34,334 nt of DNA from Roseovarius gaetbuli (lineage in GTDB: Bacteria > Pseudomonadota > Alphaproteobacteria > Rhodobacterales > Rhodobacteraceae): assembly GCF_900172365.1 (NCBI RefSeq), contig NZ_FWFJ01000042.1, forward strand, positions 1 through 34,334. The letters run 5' to 3'. The translations under genes were made by a program, and so were the position numbers. Of this stretch, positions 17,963-25,821 are shown piece after piece (within the stretch, counting starts at the first letter, position 1; every line of letters starts with the position of its first letter). The notes under the pieces were generated by a model. The model worked only from the letters and a program-made list of their open reading frames with translations. It was not told where the DNA came from and ran no database searches.

Positions 17963-18994
17963 ATGGGCAGGATGGACAGGCTTAACGACTTGGCGATGGC
18001 CTATCGGTTGCGATGGAAGCGCCGCCGGTTGTTGCTGCGCGCCTTTCGCAAACGCCAACAGCTAAGCCCGGTGATGGATCGCACCGCGAACATCGCGGCG
18101 GACGATATTCTTGCCGCCAGCACCGTGCGCAACGAACGCGCGCGCCTGCCGTTTTTCCTTGATCACCACCGACACCTTGGGGTGCGCCATTTCCTGTTCG
18201 TCGATAACGGCAGTGATGACGGCACCGCCGAGTATCTAGCGCAGCAGCCCGACGTGTCGCTTTGGGCCACCAAACACAGTTACAAGCTGTCGCGTTTCGG
18301 GGTCGATTGGCTGACATGGCTTCAATACAAACATGCGCATGGCCATTGGTGCCTGACGCTCGATGCCGATGAAATCCTGATCTACCCCTATCACGATAGC
18401 CGCCCCTTGTCGGCGCTGGTGGAATGGCTTGAACGACAGGGGCGACAGTCGTTTGGCGCGCTGATGCTGGATATGTACCCCAAGGGTCGCCTGTCGGCGC
18501 AGGCGTATCGCGCAGGCGATGACCCGTTCGAGACCCTGTGCTGGTTTGATGGCGGTAACTACATGATCCGGCGCAAGCCCGACCTGCAAAACCTGTGGAT
18601 TCAGGGCGGCGTGCGCGCCCGGCGCTTTTTTACGGCCGAGCCAAGGCGCGCGCCGACGATGGGCAAGGTGCCCCTGGTCAAATGGAACCGCCGGTTCGCC
18701 TATGTAAGCTCGGCGCATTCGCTTTTGCCGCGCCGTTTGAACCGGGTTTATGATGGCTTGGGCGGCGAAGCGGCCTCTGGCGTGCTGCTCCATACCAAGT
18801 TTCTGAGTGCCGTTGTCGAACGCTCTGCCGAGGAAAAGCAGCGCCGGGAGCATTTTGCCAATAGCGCGCTTTATGATGCCTATTACGACGACCTTACCCA
18901 GGACCCCGATCTTTGGTGCGATCAGTCGACCCGCCTGACCGGCTGGCGCCAGCTCGAGTCGATGGGTCTGATGTCGCGTGGCGGTTGGGTGTGA
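17963..18994 (+). CDS. Glycosyltransferase family 2-like (GT2/GT92-type) protein
   Basis: The 343-residue protein carries a GT-A glycosyltransferase core. VRNERARLPFFLDHHRHLG (55-73), HFLFVDNGSDDGTAEYL and the metal-binding LDADEIL (133-139) are typical of the Glyco_tranf_2_4 group. The first 30 residues are very basic and may sit on the membrane surface. The C-terminal third includes HSLLPRRLNRVY and a conserved-looking HTKFLS. It lacks membrane segments. AAGGAC precedes the ATG by 5 bases. It follows galE by 36 bases and is the last gene of the plus-strand block, converging with the HD hydrolase 4 bases away. It likely adds a sugar to a surface glycan; donor and acceptor are unknown. Confidence 0.85.
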   Translation: MGRMDRLNDLAMAYRLRWKRRRLLLRAFRKRQQLSPVMDRTANIAADDILAASTVRNERARLPFFLDHHRHLGVRHFLFVDNGSDDGTAEYLAQQPDVSLWATKHSYKLSRFGVDWLTWLQYKHAHGHWCLTLDADEILIYPYHDSRPLSALVEWLERQGRQSFGALMLDMYPKGRLSAQAYRAGDDPFETLCWFDGGNYMIRRKPDLQNLWIQGGVRARRFFTAEPRRAPTMGKVPLVKWNRRFAYVSSAHSLLPRRLNRVYDGLGGEAASGVLLHTKFLSAVVERSAEEKQRREHFANSALYDAYYDDLTQDPDLWCDQSTRLTGWRQLESMGLMSRGGWV

Positions 18995-18998
18995 TCCG

Positions 18999-19592
18999 CT
19001 AGCCAATTTCGGCAATGAGAGCGTGATGTCGCGCGGTGTAATCGGCGCGCACAAGGGTGGGCGGGCGCAGCTCAATCGCCAGATCGCCAATCACCTCGGG
19101 GTCGGGTTTGCCAAAGAAACGATCCGCCTCGGCGGTGCTGAAACCGGCGATTTCGATGGCTTCCATCCAGGCGCTTATCTTGTCGGCCTTCTTGATCTGT
19201 TTCTTGACCGCAGGCGGCAGGGATGCCGGCAGGCCAAAGCGGATATGGATCGCCGCGACAAGCCGCTTGTCCAGCTCGTCATAGCCCGGCCCGACGGCGG
19301 CTTTGACCGGTGAAATCATGTCGCCGATCACATATTCCGGCGCGTCATGCAAAAGCGCGGCGAGCCGCCATTTCGCAGGCGCGCGCGGGTTCATGCGATC
19401 AAACAGGCGCTCGACCAAAAGCGAATGCTCGGCCACCGAATAGGCGAAATCGCCCACCGTCTGCCCGTTCCAGCGGGCGACAAAGCTAAGGCCGTGGGCG
19501 ATATCCTCGATCTCGATATCGACCGGCGTCGGGTCCAGCAGATCAAGCCGTCGGCCTGACAGCATTTTTTGCCATGCGCGGGGTGGGGGCAA
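18999..19592 (-). CDS. HD-domain phosphohydrolase (YfbR-like)
   Basis: The 197-residue protein has the HD superfamily metal ligands: H56 in VAEHSLLV, H82-D83 in LLHDAPEYVIGD, and a later Asp in KKADK. The pattern matches YfbR-like 5'-deoxynucleotidases and related small HD hydrolases, which remove phosphate from (deoxy)nucleotides. The substrate cannot be read from sequence alone. The best start is a TTG at 19592 with GGAG 7 bases upstream, giving MPPPRAWQKML. It lies 35 bases downstream of the FkbM methyltransferase gene and probably shares its transcript. It converges on the glycosyltransferase with a 4-base gap. Confidence 0.85.
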   Translation of the reverse strand: MPPPRAWQKMLSGRRLDLLDPTPVDIEIEDIAHGLSFVARWNGQTVGDFAYSVAEHSLLVERLFDRMNPRAPAKWRLAALLHDAPEYVIGDMISPVKAAVGPGYDELDKRLVAAIHIRFGLPASLPPAVKKQIKKADKISAWMEAIEIAGFSTAEADRFFGKPDPEVIGDLAIELRPPTLVRADYTARHHALIAEIG

Positions 19593-19627
19593 GGGCGTGC
19601 TCCGGTTGGTGGCGGGTTTCGCCCTTG

Positions 19628-20548
19628 CTAGCGGCTTTGGCCGGGCATTGCAAAACCTTCGATCATCGCGGCCAGAAGGGGCGAGCCTGCGCGCGCCACC
19701 AAAAAGTTATAGCCTTTGTAGGGATCGGTTTTCAGCGCGCGGATCGCATTGATTGAGGGCATGGCCGCAATCCCACCCTCGATCGCAAACACGTGCATGT
19801 CGTCAAGGCCCAGCAAATGCGCGCTCGGGGTACAGGCCGGATCGTTGCCGTGATCCTCGTAGATCAGAACGCTGCCCTCACTTAACGCGCGTGCGGCGCC
19901 GTCGATTGCTGCCACCTCGGCGCCCTCGACATCAAGCTTGATGAGCGCGGCGGTGCCCGCAGGCACAAGATCATCAATCGCCAGAGTGGTGACGGTTTCG
20001 GTCTGATCGCCATGCCCGGCATCCTCAGCCCCCAAAAGCCGCGCCGAAGCGTGGCTGAGGTGGGTGTTGAGAAAGGTCAGCGTTTCGCCGGACCGCGCAT
20101 GAATGGCGGCGCGGTGCAGGGTAACATTGGGCAGTTTACCTGCGTTCTGATCGAGCGCGGCGTAGGTGTTCGCTGAGGCCTCAACCGCGATCACGCGCTC
20201 GAACTTGCCAGCGGCTTGCGTCGTCCAATAGCCCTTGTTGGCACCGAGATCACAAAACAGAGGGGTACGGCCGCGCGCGGCCTCAAGGGCGGCGGCGACC
20301 TCTGGTTCATAGGGGAAATGATAAAGCGCAAAGCGTGTCCAATAGCCGTCGTTGAGCGCGATGCGATAAGGCGGGGCATCGCCAATCTGCAAGAACGCCG
20401 CATTGTCCGGGCTGAACACCCGTCCCAGACCGCGCGCAAAGCGCCCATAAAGTGCACGGGTCACCGCAAGCCGGAACAAGCCCATCAACATCCCATATTG
20501 CAAACGGGCGGCGGGGCCGGTGAATGTGAGAGCGCGCTGAGGTATCAT
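19628..20548 (-). CDS. FkbM family SAM-dependent methyltransferase
   Basis: The family O-methylates sugars or polyketides using S-adenosylmethionine. Motif I is FCDLGANKGYWT (98-109 from my start), and the FkbM signature IKLDVEGAEVAAIDGA follows in the second half, with LIYEDHG after it. I place the start at 20548 (MIPQRALTFTG, 306 residues), since an upstream extension to 20698 translates into low-complexity Arg/Cys-rich sequence. The ribosome site is not convincing, so the start is the least certain part. In this polysaccharide neighbourhood a role in methylating a surface glycan is likely but inferred. Its by-product SAH is the substrate of the divergent ahcY. Confidence 0.83.
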   Translation of the reverse strand: MIPQRALTFTGPAARLQYGMLMGLFRLAVTRALYGRFARGLGRVFSPDNAAFLQIGDAPPYRIALNDGYWTRFALYHFPYEPEVAAALEAARGRTPLFCDLGANKGYWTTQAAGKFERVIAVEASANTYAALDQNAGKLPNVTLHRAAIHARSGETLTFLNTHLSHASARLLGAEDAGHGDQTETVTTLAIDDLVPAGTAALIKLDVEGAEVAAIDGAARALSEGSVLIYEDHGNDPACTPSAHLLGLDDMHVFAIEGGIAAMPSINAIRALKTDPYKGYNFLVARAGSPLLAAMIEGFAMPGQSR

Positions 20549-20702
20549 ACGGCACAGGTAATCGCGCCGATGCTCAAGCGCAAACCCAAAACACCGGGTC
20601 CTTGCGCACCTCTGTCGCCCGTGGCGTTCACCAAGTTGTGGATTGAGGCCACACAAACGCGGTGCGGTTGGGCGGCAGGATAATCGCGCATTGCCCAATA
20701 GG

Positions 20703-20754
20703 GGGGTGAGTGCTATCTGGCCTGCAAATTAGTTATGCAAGGAGCCACCCCAAA
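20703..20754 (+). promoter_or_regulatory. Structured leader of ahcY with alternative stems around the ribosome site
   Basis: GGGGTG at 20703-20708 can pair with CACCCC at 20746-20751. Alternatively TGGC at 20718-20721 and TGCA at 20723-20726 can pair with GCCA at 20744-20747 and TGCA at 20736-20739. The second fold traps the AAGGAG ribosome site (20739-20744). The two folds exclude each other at 20746-20747. The sequence does not match the SAM/SAH or SAH riboswitch consensus that I know. It may still be regulatory. Confidence 0.3.
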
Positions 20755-22143
20755 ATGGCACAGGATTATATCGTCAAGGACATCAGCCTGGCAGCCTATG
20801 GGCGCAAGGAACTGAACATCGCCGAAACCGAAATGCCGGGCCTGATGGCGCTGCGTGCCGAATATGGCGAGGCAAAGCCGCTTAAGGGCGCGCGCATCGT
20901 CGGTAGCCTGCACATGACGATTCAGACCGCTGTTCTGATCGAAACGCTGGTTGATCTTGGCGCCGATGTGCGTTGGGCGTCGTGCAACATCTTTTCGACG
21001 CAGGACCACGCGGCGGCGGCGATTGCCGAAGGCGGCACCCCGGTTTTCGCGATCAAGGGTCAGTCGCTCGAAGAGCATTGGGATTACCTCGACAAGTCGT
21101 TCATGTTCGAGGATGGCCCCAACCTGATCCTTGATGATGGTGGCGATGCCACGCTTTATGTTTTGCTTGGCGCACGCGCCGAAGCCGGTGAAGAGATCAT
21201 CCCGGTTCCGGCCTCTGAAGAAGAAGTGGCCATCAAGGCCCAGATCGCCAAGCGCATGGCGGCAAGCCCCGGCTGGTTCACCAAGATTCGCGATCAGATC
21301 GTTGGTGTCTCCGAGGAAACCACGACCGGCGTGCATCGCCTTTATGACCTTCACAAAAAGGGCCAGCTTCCGTTCCCGGCGATCAACGTGAACGACTCTG
21401 TGACCAAGTCGAAGTTCGACAACAAATACGGCTGTAAGGAATCGCTGGTTGACGGCATCCGCCGCGCCACCGACACGATGATGGCCGGCAAGGTTGCCGT
21501 CGTTATGGGCTATGGCGATGTTGGCAAGGGCTCGGCCGCGTCGCTGCGCGGTGCCGGCGCACGCGTCAAGGTGACCGAGATTGATCCGATCTGTGCGCTT
21601 CAGGCTGCGATGGACGGCTTCGAGGTCGTGTTGCTTGAGGATGTCGTATCCTCGGCGGATATCTTCATCACCACCACCGGCAACAAGGACGTGATCCGCA
21701 TCGAGCATATGCGCGAGATGAAGGATATGGCGATTGTCGGCAACATCGGCCACTTCGACAACGAAATTCAGGTTGCTGCCCTCAAGAACCACAAGTGGAC
21801 CAACATCAAAGAACAGGTCGACATGATCGAGATGCCGAATGGTCATCGCCTGATCCTGTTGTCCGAGGGTCGCTTGCTCAACCTTGGCAATGCTACCGGC
21901 CACCCGTCGTTCGTGATGTCGGCCTCGTTCACCAATCAGGTTCTGGCGCAGATCGAGCTTTGGACCAAAGGCGAGGAGTACAAGAACGACGTCTACATCC
22001 TGCCCAAGCATCTGGATGAAAAGGTCGCGCGCCTGCATCTGGATCGGATCGGCGTAAAACTATCTAAACTGGATGCCGAGCAGGCCGCCTATATCGGCGT
22101 GTCGCCCGACGGCCCGTTCAAGCCCGAGCATTACCGCTATTAA
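20755..22143 (+). CDS. ahcY: Adenosylhomocysteinase (SAH hydrolase)
   Basis: The enzyme splits S-adenosylhomocysteine into adenosine and homocysteine, relieving product inhibition of methyltransferases. The 462-residue protein includes [30 protein letters not shown], the catalytic [17 protein letters not shown], the NAD-binding [10 protein letters not shown] and the C-terminal PFKPEHYRY. These identify the family without doubt. The start at 20755 ([12 protein letters not shown]) has AAGGAG 10 bases upstream; the longer frame from 20710 is leader. It stands alone, with a strong terminator 20 bases after the stop, and is divergent from an FkbM methyltransferase. Confidence 0.98.
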   Translation: MAQDYIVKDISLAAYGRKELNIAETEMPGLMALRAEYGEAKPLKGARIVGSLHMTIQTAVLIETLVDLGADVRWASCNIFSTQDHAAAAIAEGGTPVFAIKGQSLEEHWDYLDKSFMFEDGPNLILDDGGDATLYVLLGARAEAGEEIIPVPASEEEVAIKAQIAKRMAASPGWFTKIRDQIVGVSEETTTGVHRLYDLHKKGQLPFPAINVNDSVTKSKFDNKYGCKESLVDGIRRATDTMMAGKVAVVMGYGDVGKGSAASLRGAGARVKVTEIDPICALQAAMDGFEVVLLEDVVSSADIFITTTGNKDVIRIEHMREMKDMAIVGNIGHFDNEIQVAALKNHKWTNIKEQVDMIEMPNGHRLILLSEGRLLNLGNATGHPSFVMSASFTNQVLAQIELWTKGEEYKNDVYILPKHLDEKVARLHLDRIGVKLSKLDAEQAAYIGVSPDGPFKPEHYRY

Positions 22144-22162
22144 TAACGGATAAATGCCGTGC

Positions 22163-22199
22163 AAACGCCCGCTGACCCTTTGGTTGGCGGGCGTTTTTT
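22163..22199 (+). terminator. Rho-independent terminator after ahcY
   Basis: A 10-bp perfect stem (22163-22172 with 22187-22196) with a 14-base loop is followed directly by six T residues (22194-22199). It is one of the strongest terminators in the window. Confidence 0.9.
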
Positions 22200-22341
22200 G
22201 TTGGCTTTTCGCCTAAGGGGAGATCTCTGGCGATTTTCCCTTTGAGCGGGCAAAATCTATCGTTATCGTGCCCAAAGCTTCGGTGTCGGGGCGTGGAGAA
22301 ATGACAAGCGGCCAAAGCGCCGAAAACTTGGGAGAGATTTG

Positions 22342-22683
22342 ATGGGAAAGCGTGACGATTTGATTGCTCAGTATGCGGATGACCTGCGCAATAAATGCGG
22401 GATGCAACCGGATATGGACCTGCTGACGAAAGTGACGATCGGCTGTGGTCCGGCAATCTACAACGCTGATGCGTCGACTGTGGCTGGTAGCCAGCCTGCC
22501 GAGATCGAAACGGTCAAGAACAATTTCCTCATCAAGAAGCTGGGCCTTGCCGATGGTCCGCAGCTTGATGATGCGATTGCTCAGGTGATCGAGGTTTACG
22601 GCAAGTCCGAGCGCAACAAATATCGCGCGGTCGTCTATTACATGCTGACCAAACATTTCGGCAAAGAAGCCGTCTACGGCTAA
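22342..22683 (+). CDS. DUF2853 family small protein
   Basis: This 113-residue protein resembles the DUF2853 family, small helical proteins widespread in alphaproteobacteria and without known function. The fold is visible as amphipathic helices: KRDDLIAQYADDLRNK, MDLLTKVTIGCG, ETVKNNFLIKKLG, and NKYRAVVYYMLTKHFGK at the end. I start at the ATG 22342, five bases after GGGAGAG, rather than at the TTG just before it. There is no signal peptide or membrane segment, so it is likely cytosolic. It is a single-gene unit between two terminators (22163-22199 and 22715-22737), with a leader of about 140 bases in which I see no clear promoter. Confidence 0.8.
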   Translation: MGKRDDLIAQYADDLRNKCGMQPDMDLLTKVTIGCGPAIYNADASTVAGSQPAEIETVKNNFLIKKLGLADGPQLDDAIAQVIEVYGKSERNKYRAVVYYMLTKHFGKEAVYG

Positions 22684-22714
22684 GCCGCCCTATAGCGTCA
22701 AAATCAAAGCGTCT

Positions 22715-22737
22715 GCCCGATGTGGCGGGCGTTTTTC
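22715..22737 (+). terminator. Rho-independent terminator after the DUF2853 gene
   Basis: GCCCG (22715-22719) pairs with CGGGC (22726-22730) around a 6-base loop, and five T residues follow at 22732-22736. The stem is short but GC-only. It lies between convergent genes. Confidence 0.7.
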
Positions 22738-22757
22738 GTTTGCGCCGGGGCGCACCC

Positions 22758-23234
22758 TCAGGATGCGTTGCGCAGATCGCCCACGTCAAGCACCGGCGAG
22801 GCGTCGATCATCTCGGCATCAAGCATCAGGGCCACCCGTTCAAGTGAGGCCACAAGCTGTGCCTGCTCCCAATCTTCCAGTGCCTCGAACTTGCGCACAT
22901 AGCGTTGTTGCAAAGCGTCTGGCGCGCGGCGAATGGTTTCGCGCCCGGTATCGGTGATCACGATATTGGTCTGGCGGCGGTCAGTTTCGGATTTCTCGCG
23001 CACGACCACGCCATGCTTGACGAGCTTGTCCACCAGCGACGTCACCGTCGCCTGTGAAACGCGCATCTGGTTGGCAATCTCGGTCGCCGTGCAACTATCG
23101 CGCTCGGCGACGATTTGCAGCACGCGAAACTGTACGGCGGTCAATCCGGCGGCATTGGCAAGTTTGCGGCCATACATTTCAGTCGCGCGCAAGATGCGGC
23201 GCAACGCGATAAGGCTTTGGTCTGTGCGGTCCAT
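22758..23234 (-). CDS. ectR: MarR-family regulator, EctR-like
   Basis: The 158-residue protein is a winged-helix MarR regulator. The recognition region TATEIANQMRVSQATVTSLVDKLVKHG (about 50-75) and the wing REKSETDRRQTNIVIT are clear, with flanking dimer helices. The start at 23234 has AAAGGGG six bases upstream; the open frame to 23318 is untranslated leader. It is divergent from ectABC-ask, the standard position of EctR, a MarR repressor of ectoine synthesis characterised in methylotrophs. The assignment as EctR rests on family plus position. Two copies of a 10-base motif in the shared spacer (23321-23330 and 23429-23438) are candidate operators, suggesting control of both ectA and itself. 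Confidence 0.85.
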   Translation of the reverse strand: MDRTDQSLIALRRILRATEMYGRKLANAAGLTAVQFRVLQIVAERDSCTATEIANQMRVSQATVTSLVDKLVKHGVVVREKSETDRRQTNIVITDTGRETIRRAPDALQQRYVRKFEALEDWEQAQLVASLERVALMLDAEMIDASPVLDVGDLRNAS

Positions 23235-23320
23235 ACGTGCCCCTTTGGTGATTGAGGTTATGGTCGCAAAGCTGTCACTTAATTGCAATTTGAATTCCTC
23301 CAGGACAAATAATTTCAATG

Positions 23321-23330
23321 GCTAAGTAAA
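23321..23330 (+). promoter_or_regulatory. Candidate EctR operator, regulator-proximal copy
   Basis: GCTAAGTAAA matches the motif at 23429-23438 in 9 of 10 positions, in opposite orientation. On the regulator strand it lies just upstream of a TTGAAA (23318-23313) that could be the -35 of ectR. A nearby perfect palindrome AATTGCAATT (23281-23290) is another possible MarR site. Confidence 0.4.
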
Positions 23331-23407
23331 CATATAGCGCAAAACCACCTTAATAATAAGGGAAATAGGCTAAATGTCGCAGTAAAAGCGATTTTTAGGG
23401 GCAGGCC

Positions 23408-23434
23408 TTGATTTTTTAGAGCGCCCAATATACT
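23408..23434 (+). promoter_or_regulatory. Candidate ectA promoter
   Basis: TTGATT (23408-23413) and TATACT (23429-23434) are separated by 15 bases, slightly short of the ideal 17, but the -10 is very good. The start of transcription would be near 23441, giving a short leader before ectA at 23469. The -10 lies inside the candidate EctR operator 23429-23438. Confidence 0.5.
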
Positions 23435-23438
23435 TAGC
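23429..23438 (-). promoter_or_regulatory. Candidate EctR operator over the ectA -10 box
   Basis: Read on the minus strand the site is GCTAAGTATA, matching GCTAAGTAAA at 23321-23330. It covers TATACT, the likely -10 of ectA, so a bound MarR dimer would block RNA polymerase. EctR1 of methylotrophs also binds over the ectA -10. The match between the two copies is direct; the function is inferred. Confidence 0.45.
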
Positions 23439-23468
23439 AATACGAAGTAACAACGAGGTCATGCACAG

Positions 23469-23999
23469 ATGCGACATGCTATGGAAATGTTTCGAAAAGC
23501 CCTGCCCACCCTGCGCAAGCCGACTGCTGCGGATGGCGCCGAGATTTGGGAGCTGATCCAGGAGTGCAAGCCGCTTGATGAGAACTCGATGTATTGCAAC
23601 CTGGTGCAATGCGACCATTTCCGCGACACCTGTGTCGTGGCCGAAATGGACGGCGACATCGTGGGTTGGGTGTCGGGCTATACCCTGCCTGACGATCCCG
23701 AAACTCTGTTCGTGTGGCAGGTTGCCGTGTCTGAAAAGGCGCGCGGCACCGGTCTTGGCACGCTTATGCTGCGCGGTCTTCTGTCGCGTGAAGAGTGCAA
23801 GGATGTGACCCGCCTTCAGACCACGATCACGCGCGACAATGCGGCCAGCTGGGCGCTGTTCCGCAAGTTTGCCATCCTTCAGAACGGCGAACTTTCAAGC
23901 GCGCCCTATTTTACCCAGTCGCTGCACTTCAAGGGGCTGCATGACAGCGAATACATGGTCACCGTGGCCCTGCAAGAGCGGATGAAAAAGGCGGCCTGA
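23469..23999 (+). CDS. ectA: L-2,4-diaminobutyrate acetyltransferase EctA
   Basis: EctA acetylates 2,4-diaminobutyrate with acetyl-CoA, the second step of ectoine synthesis. The 176-residue GNAT protein has the substrate-side signature PLDENSMYCNLVQCDHF (35-51), the strand ETLFVWQVAVSEKAR, and the acetyl-CoA loop RGTGLG (92-97). TITRDNAASWALFRKFA completes the EctA pattern. The ATG at 23469 has only a loose GAGG site; ATGs at 23481 and 23487 are possible alternatives. It is the first gene of ectA-ectB-ectC-ask. Expression is expected to rise with salt, under the divergent EctR-like regulator. Confidence 0.96.
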   Translation: MRHAMEMFRKALPTLRKPTAADGAEIWELIQECKPLDENSMYCNLVQCDHFRDTCVVAEMDGDIVGWVSGYTLPDDPETLFVWQVAVSEKARGTGLGTLMLRGLLSREECKDVTRLQTTITRDNAASWALFRKFAILQNGELSSAPYFTQSLHFKGLHDSEYMVTVALQERMKKAA

Positions 24000-24054
24000 A
24001 CAAGGCCTGCCTGCCCGCTCTGCCCCCCCCCGAACTCACCGAAAGGATATCCTT

Positions 24055-25347
24055 ATGTCGACTGACATGTCAGGCGAATTTGCTATTTTCAACCGTCGTG
24101 AATCCGAAGCGCGCAGCTATTGCCGCAGTTTTCCCAAGTCGTTCGTCAAGGCGACCGGGTCTGAGCTGACGGATTCCGATGGCCGCAGCTATATCGACTT
24201 TCTGGCCGGGTGTTCTTCGCTCAACTACGGCCACAACGACCCGGATATGAAGCAGGCGCTGATTGATCACATCATGGCCGACGGGATCACCCATGGCCTT
24301 GATATGCACAGCGATGCCAAGGCCGCGTTTCTGACCGCGTTCGAGGATATCATTCTCAAGCCGCGGGGCATGGATTACAAGGTGATGATGACCGGCCCGA
24401 CCGGCACCAACGCGGTCGAGGCCGCGATGAAGCTGGCGCGCAAGGTCACGGGGCGGCGCAATATCATCGCCTTCACCAACGGGTTTCACGGCATGACCAT
24501 GGGCGCGCTTGCCTGTACCGGCAATGCCAGTAAACGTGCCGGCGCCGGGCCTGTGTCGCTGAACGATGTGTCGCGCATGCCGTTCGAGGGCGCGTTTGGC
24601 GCCGATATCGACAGCCTGCGGATTGTCGAGGAAATGCTGTCGAACCCCTCAAGCGGGATCGACGCCCCCGCCGCATTCATCATCGAGCCGGTGCAGGGCG
24701 AAGGTGGGCTTAACGCCGCCTCGACCGAGTTCATGCAGGGCATTGCACGGCTTGCCCGCGAGCATGGCGCGCTGTTGATCGTTGATGACATTCAGGCAGG
24801 CTGTGGGCGCACCGGCACCTTCTTCAGCTTTGAAGAGATGGGCATCGAGCCCGATCTTATCCCTATGGCGAAATCGTTTTCGGGCATGGGCCTTCCGTTT
24901 GCGGCGCTGCTGATCAAGCCAGAGCATGACATCTGGGGCCCGGCCGAGCATAACGGCACCTTCCGGGGCAACACCCACGCCTTTGTCACCGCACGCGTCG
25001 CGCTTGAGAAGTTCTGGAAAGACGACAGCTTTCAGCACGAGATTGCCGAGAAGGCCGAGATGCTGCGCGAGGCGCTGCAACGGATCGCGGATGAGATCCC
25101 CGGTGCCTCGCTGAACGGGCGCGGAATGATGTTGGGCGTCGACGTCGGATCCGGCGACCTGGCGGGCGCGATCTGTGCGCGAGCGTTTGAGATGGGACTT
25201 ATCATCGAGACATCCGGCGCCAACGACGAAGTGGTCAAGGTGCTTGCACCGCTGACCACCCCGAAAGATACCTTTGCCAAGGGTCTGAGCATCTTGCACG
25301 ATGCCGCCCGCGACATCAGCGCAACACATAAAATCGCAGCGGAGTAA
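24055..25347 (+). CDS. ectB: Diaminobutyrate-2-oxoglutarate aminotransferase EctB
   Basis: EctB converts aspartate semialdehyde to 2,4-diaminobutyrate with glutamate as amino donor and PLP as cofactor, the first committed step to ectoine. The 430-residue class III aminotransferase shows TGPTGTNAVEAAMKLARK, EPVQGEGGLNAAS, the PLP-contacting VDDIQAGCGRTG (243-254) and the Schiff-base Lys273 in PMAKSFSG. AAAGGA precedes the ATG by 7 bases. It is separated from ectA by a 55-base spacer with a run of nine C residues (24023-24031), and from ectC by only 3 bases. Confidence 0.98.
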   Translation: MSTDMSGEFAIFNRRESEARSYCRSFPKSFVKATGSELTDSDGRSYIDFLAGCSSLNYGHNDPDMKQALIDHIMADGITHGLDMHSDAKAAFLTAFEDIILKPRGMDYKVMMTGPTGTNAVEAAMKLARKVTGRRNIIAFTNGFHGMTMGALACTGNASKRAGAGPVSLNDVSRMPFEGAFGADIDSLRIVEEMLSNPSSGIDAPAAFIIEPVQGEGGLNAASTEFMQGIARLAREHGALLIVDDIQAGCGRTGTFFSFEEMGIEPDLIPMAKSFSGMGLPFAALLIKPEHDIWGPAEHNGTFRGNTHAFVTARVALEKFWKDDSFQHEIAEKAEMLREALQRIADEIPGASLNGRGMMLGVDVGSGDLAGAICARAFEMGLIIETSGANDEVVKVLAPLTTPKDTFAKGLSILHDAARDISATHKIAAE

Positions 25348-25350
25348 CAC

Positions 25351-25743
25351 ATGATTGTCAGAGACTTTAACGAGATCGTCAAAAACGAGCGCGACCGCGT
25401 CGTATCGGATGCAAAGTGGTCGTCCGTGCGGATGCTCTTGGCCGATGACGGGATGGGGTTTTCGTTCCACATCACCTTTCTCGAGCCGGGATCGGAACAC
25501 ACGTTCGAATACAAGAACCACTTTGAAAGTGTCTATTGCATGCAGGGCAAAGGCTCGATCACCGATCTTGCCAGCGGCGAGACCCACGCGATCCAGCCGG
25601 GCGTGATGTATGCCCTGAACGAGCATGACCGCCACGTCCTGCGCGCCGAAGAAGAGCTTGTGATGGCGTGCGTGTTCAACCCGCCGGTGACCGGCAAAGA
25701 GGTTCACCGCGAAGACGGCTCTTATGCGTTGGAAGACGCCTGA
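25351..25743 (+). CDS. ectC: L-ectoine synthase EctC
   Basis: EctC closes N-gamma-acetyl-diaminobutyrate to ectoine by removing water. The 130-residue cupin has normal length. The iron ligands described for EctC have clear counterparts: Glu59 in NHFESVY, Tyr87 in [10 protein letters not shown], and His95 in DRHVLRA. The [19 protein letters not shown] strand pair is typical. GGAG lies inside the end of ectB, and only 3 bases separate the two genes, so they are coupled. No ectD follows, so this locus makes ectoine and not 5-hydroxyectoine, unless ectD is elsewhere. Confidence 0.98.
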   Translation: MIVRDFNEIVKNERDRVVSDAKWSSVRMLLADDGMGFSFHITFLEPGSEHTFEYKNHFESVYCMQGKGSITDLASGETHAIQPGVMYALNEHDRHVLRAEEELVMACVFNPPVTGKEVHREDGSYALEDA

Positions 25744-25821
25744 GCATGTCACTCAAAAGTGGGGACCGGTTTTGAGCTTCTCGAACATGCGACACGCCCC
25801 AAGACAGAAAGGCCCATTGTC

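Noticed and set aside
16721..18058. 445-codon minus-strand open frame opposite galU and galE
   Set aside because: It spans two unrelated genes on the other strand and has low-complexity, His/Arg-rich translation without start signals.
20701..20754. SAM/SAH or SAH riboswitch before ahcY
   Set aside because: I looked for the conserved core of the Rhodobacterales SAM/SAH type and for the SAH class and could not align either. Only generic alternative stems remain, reported as a low-confidence feature.
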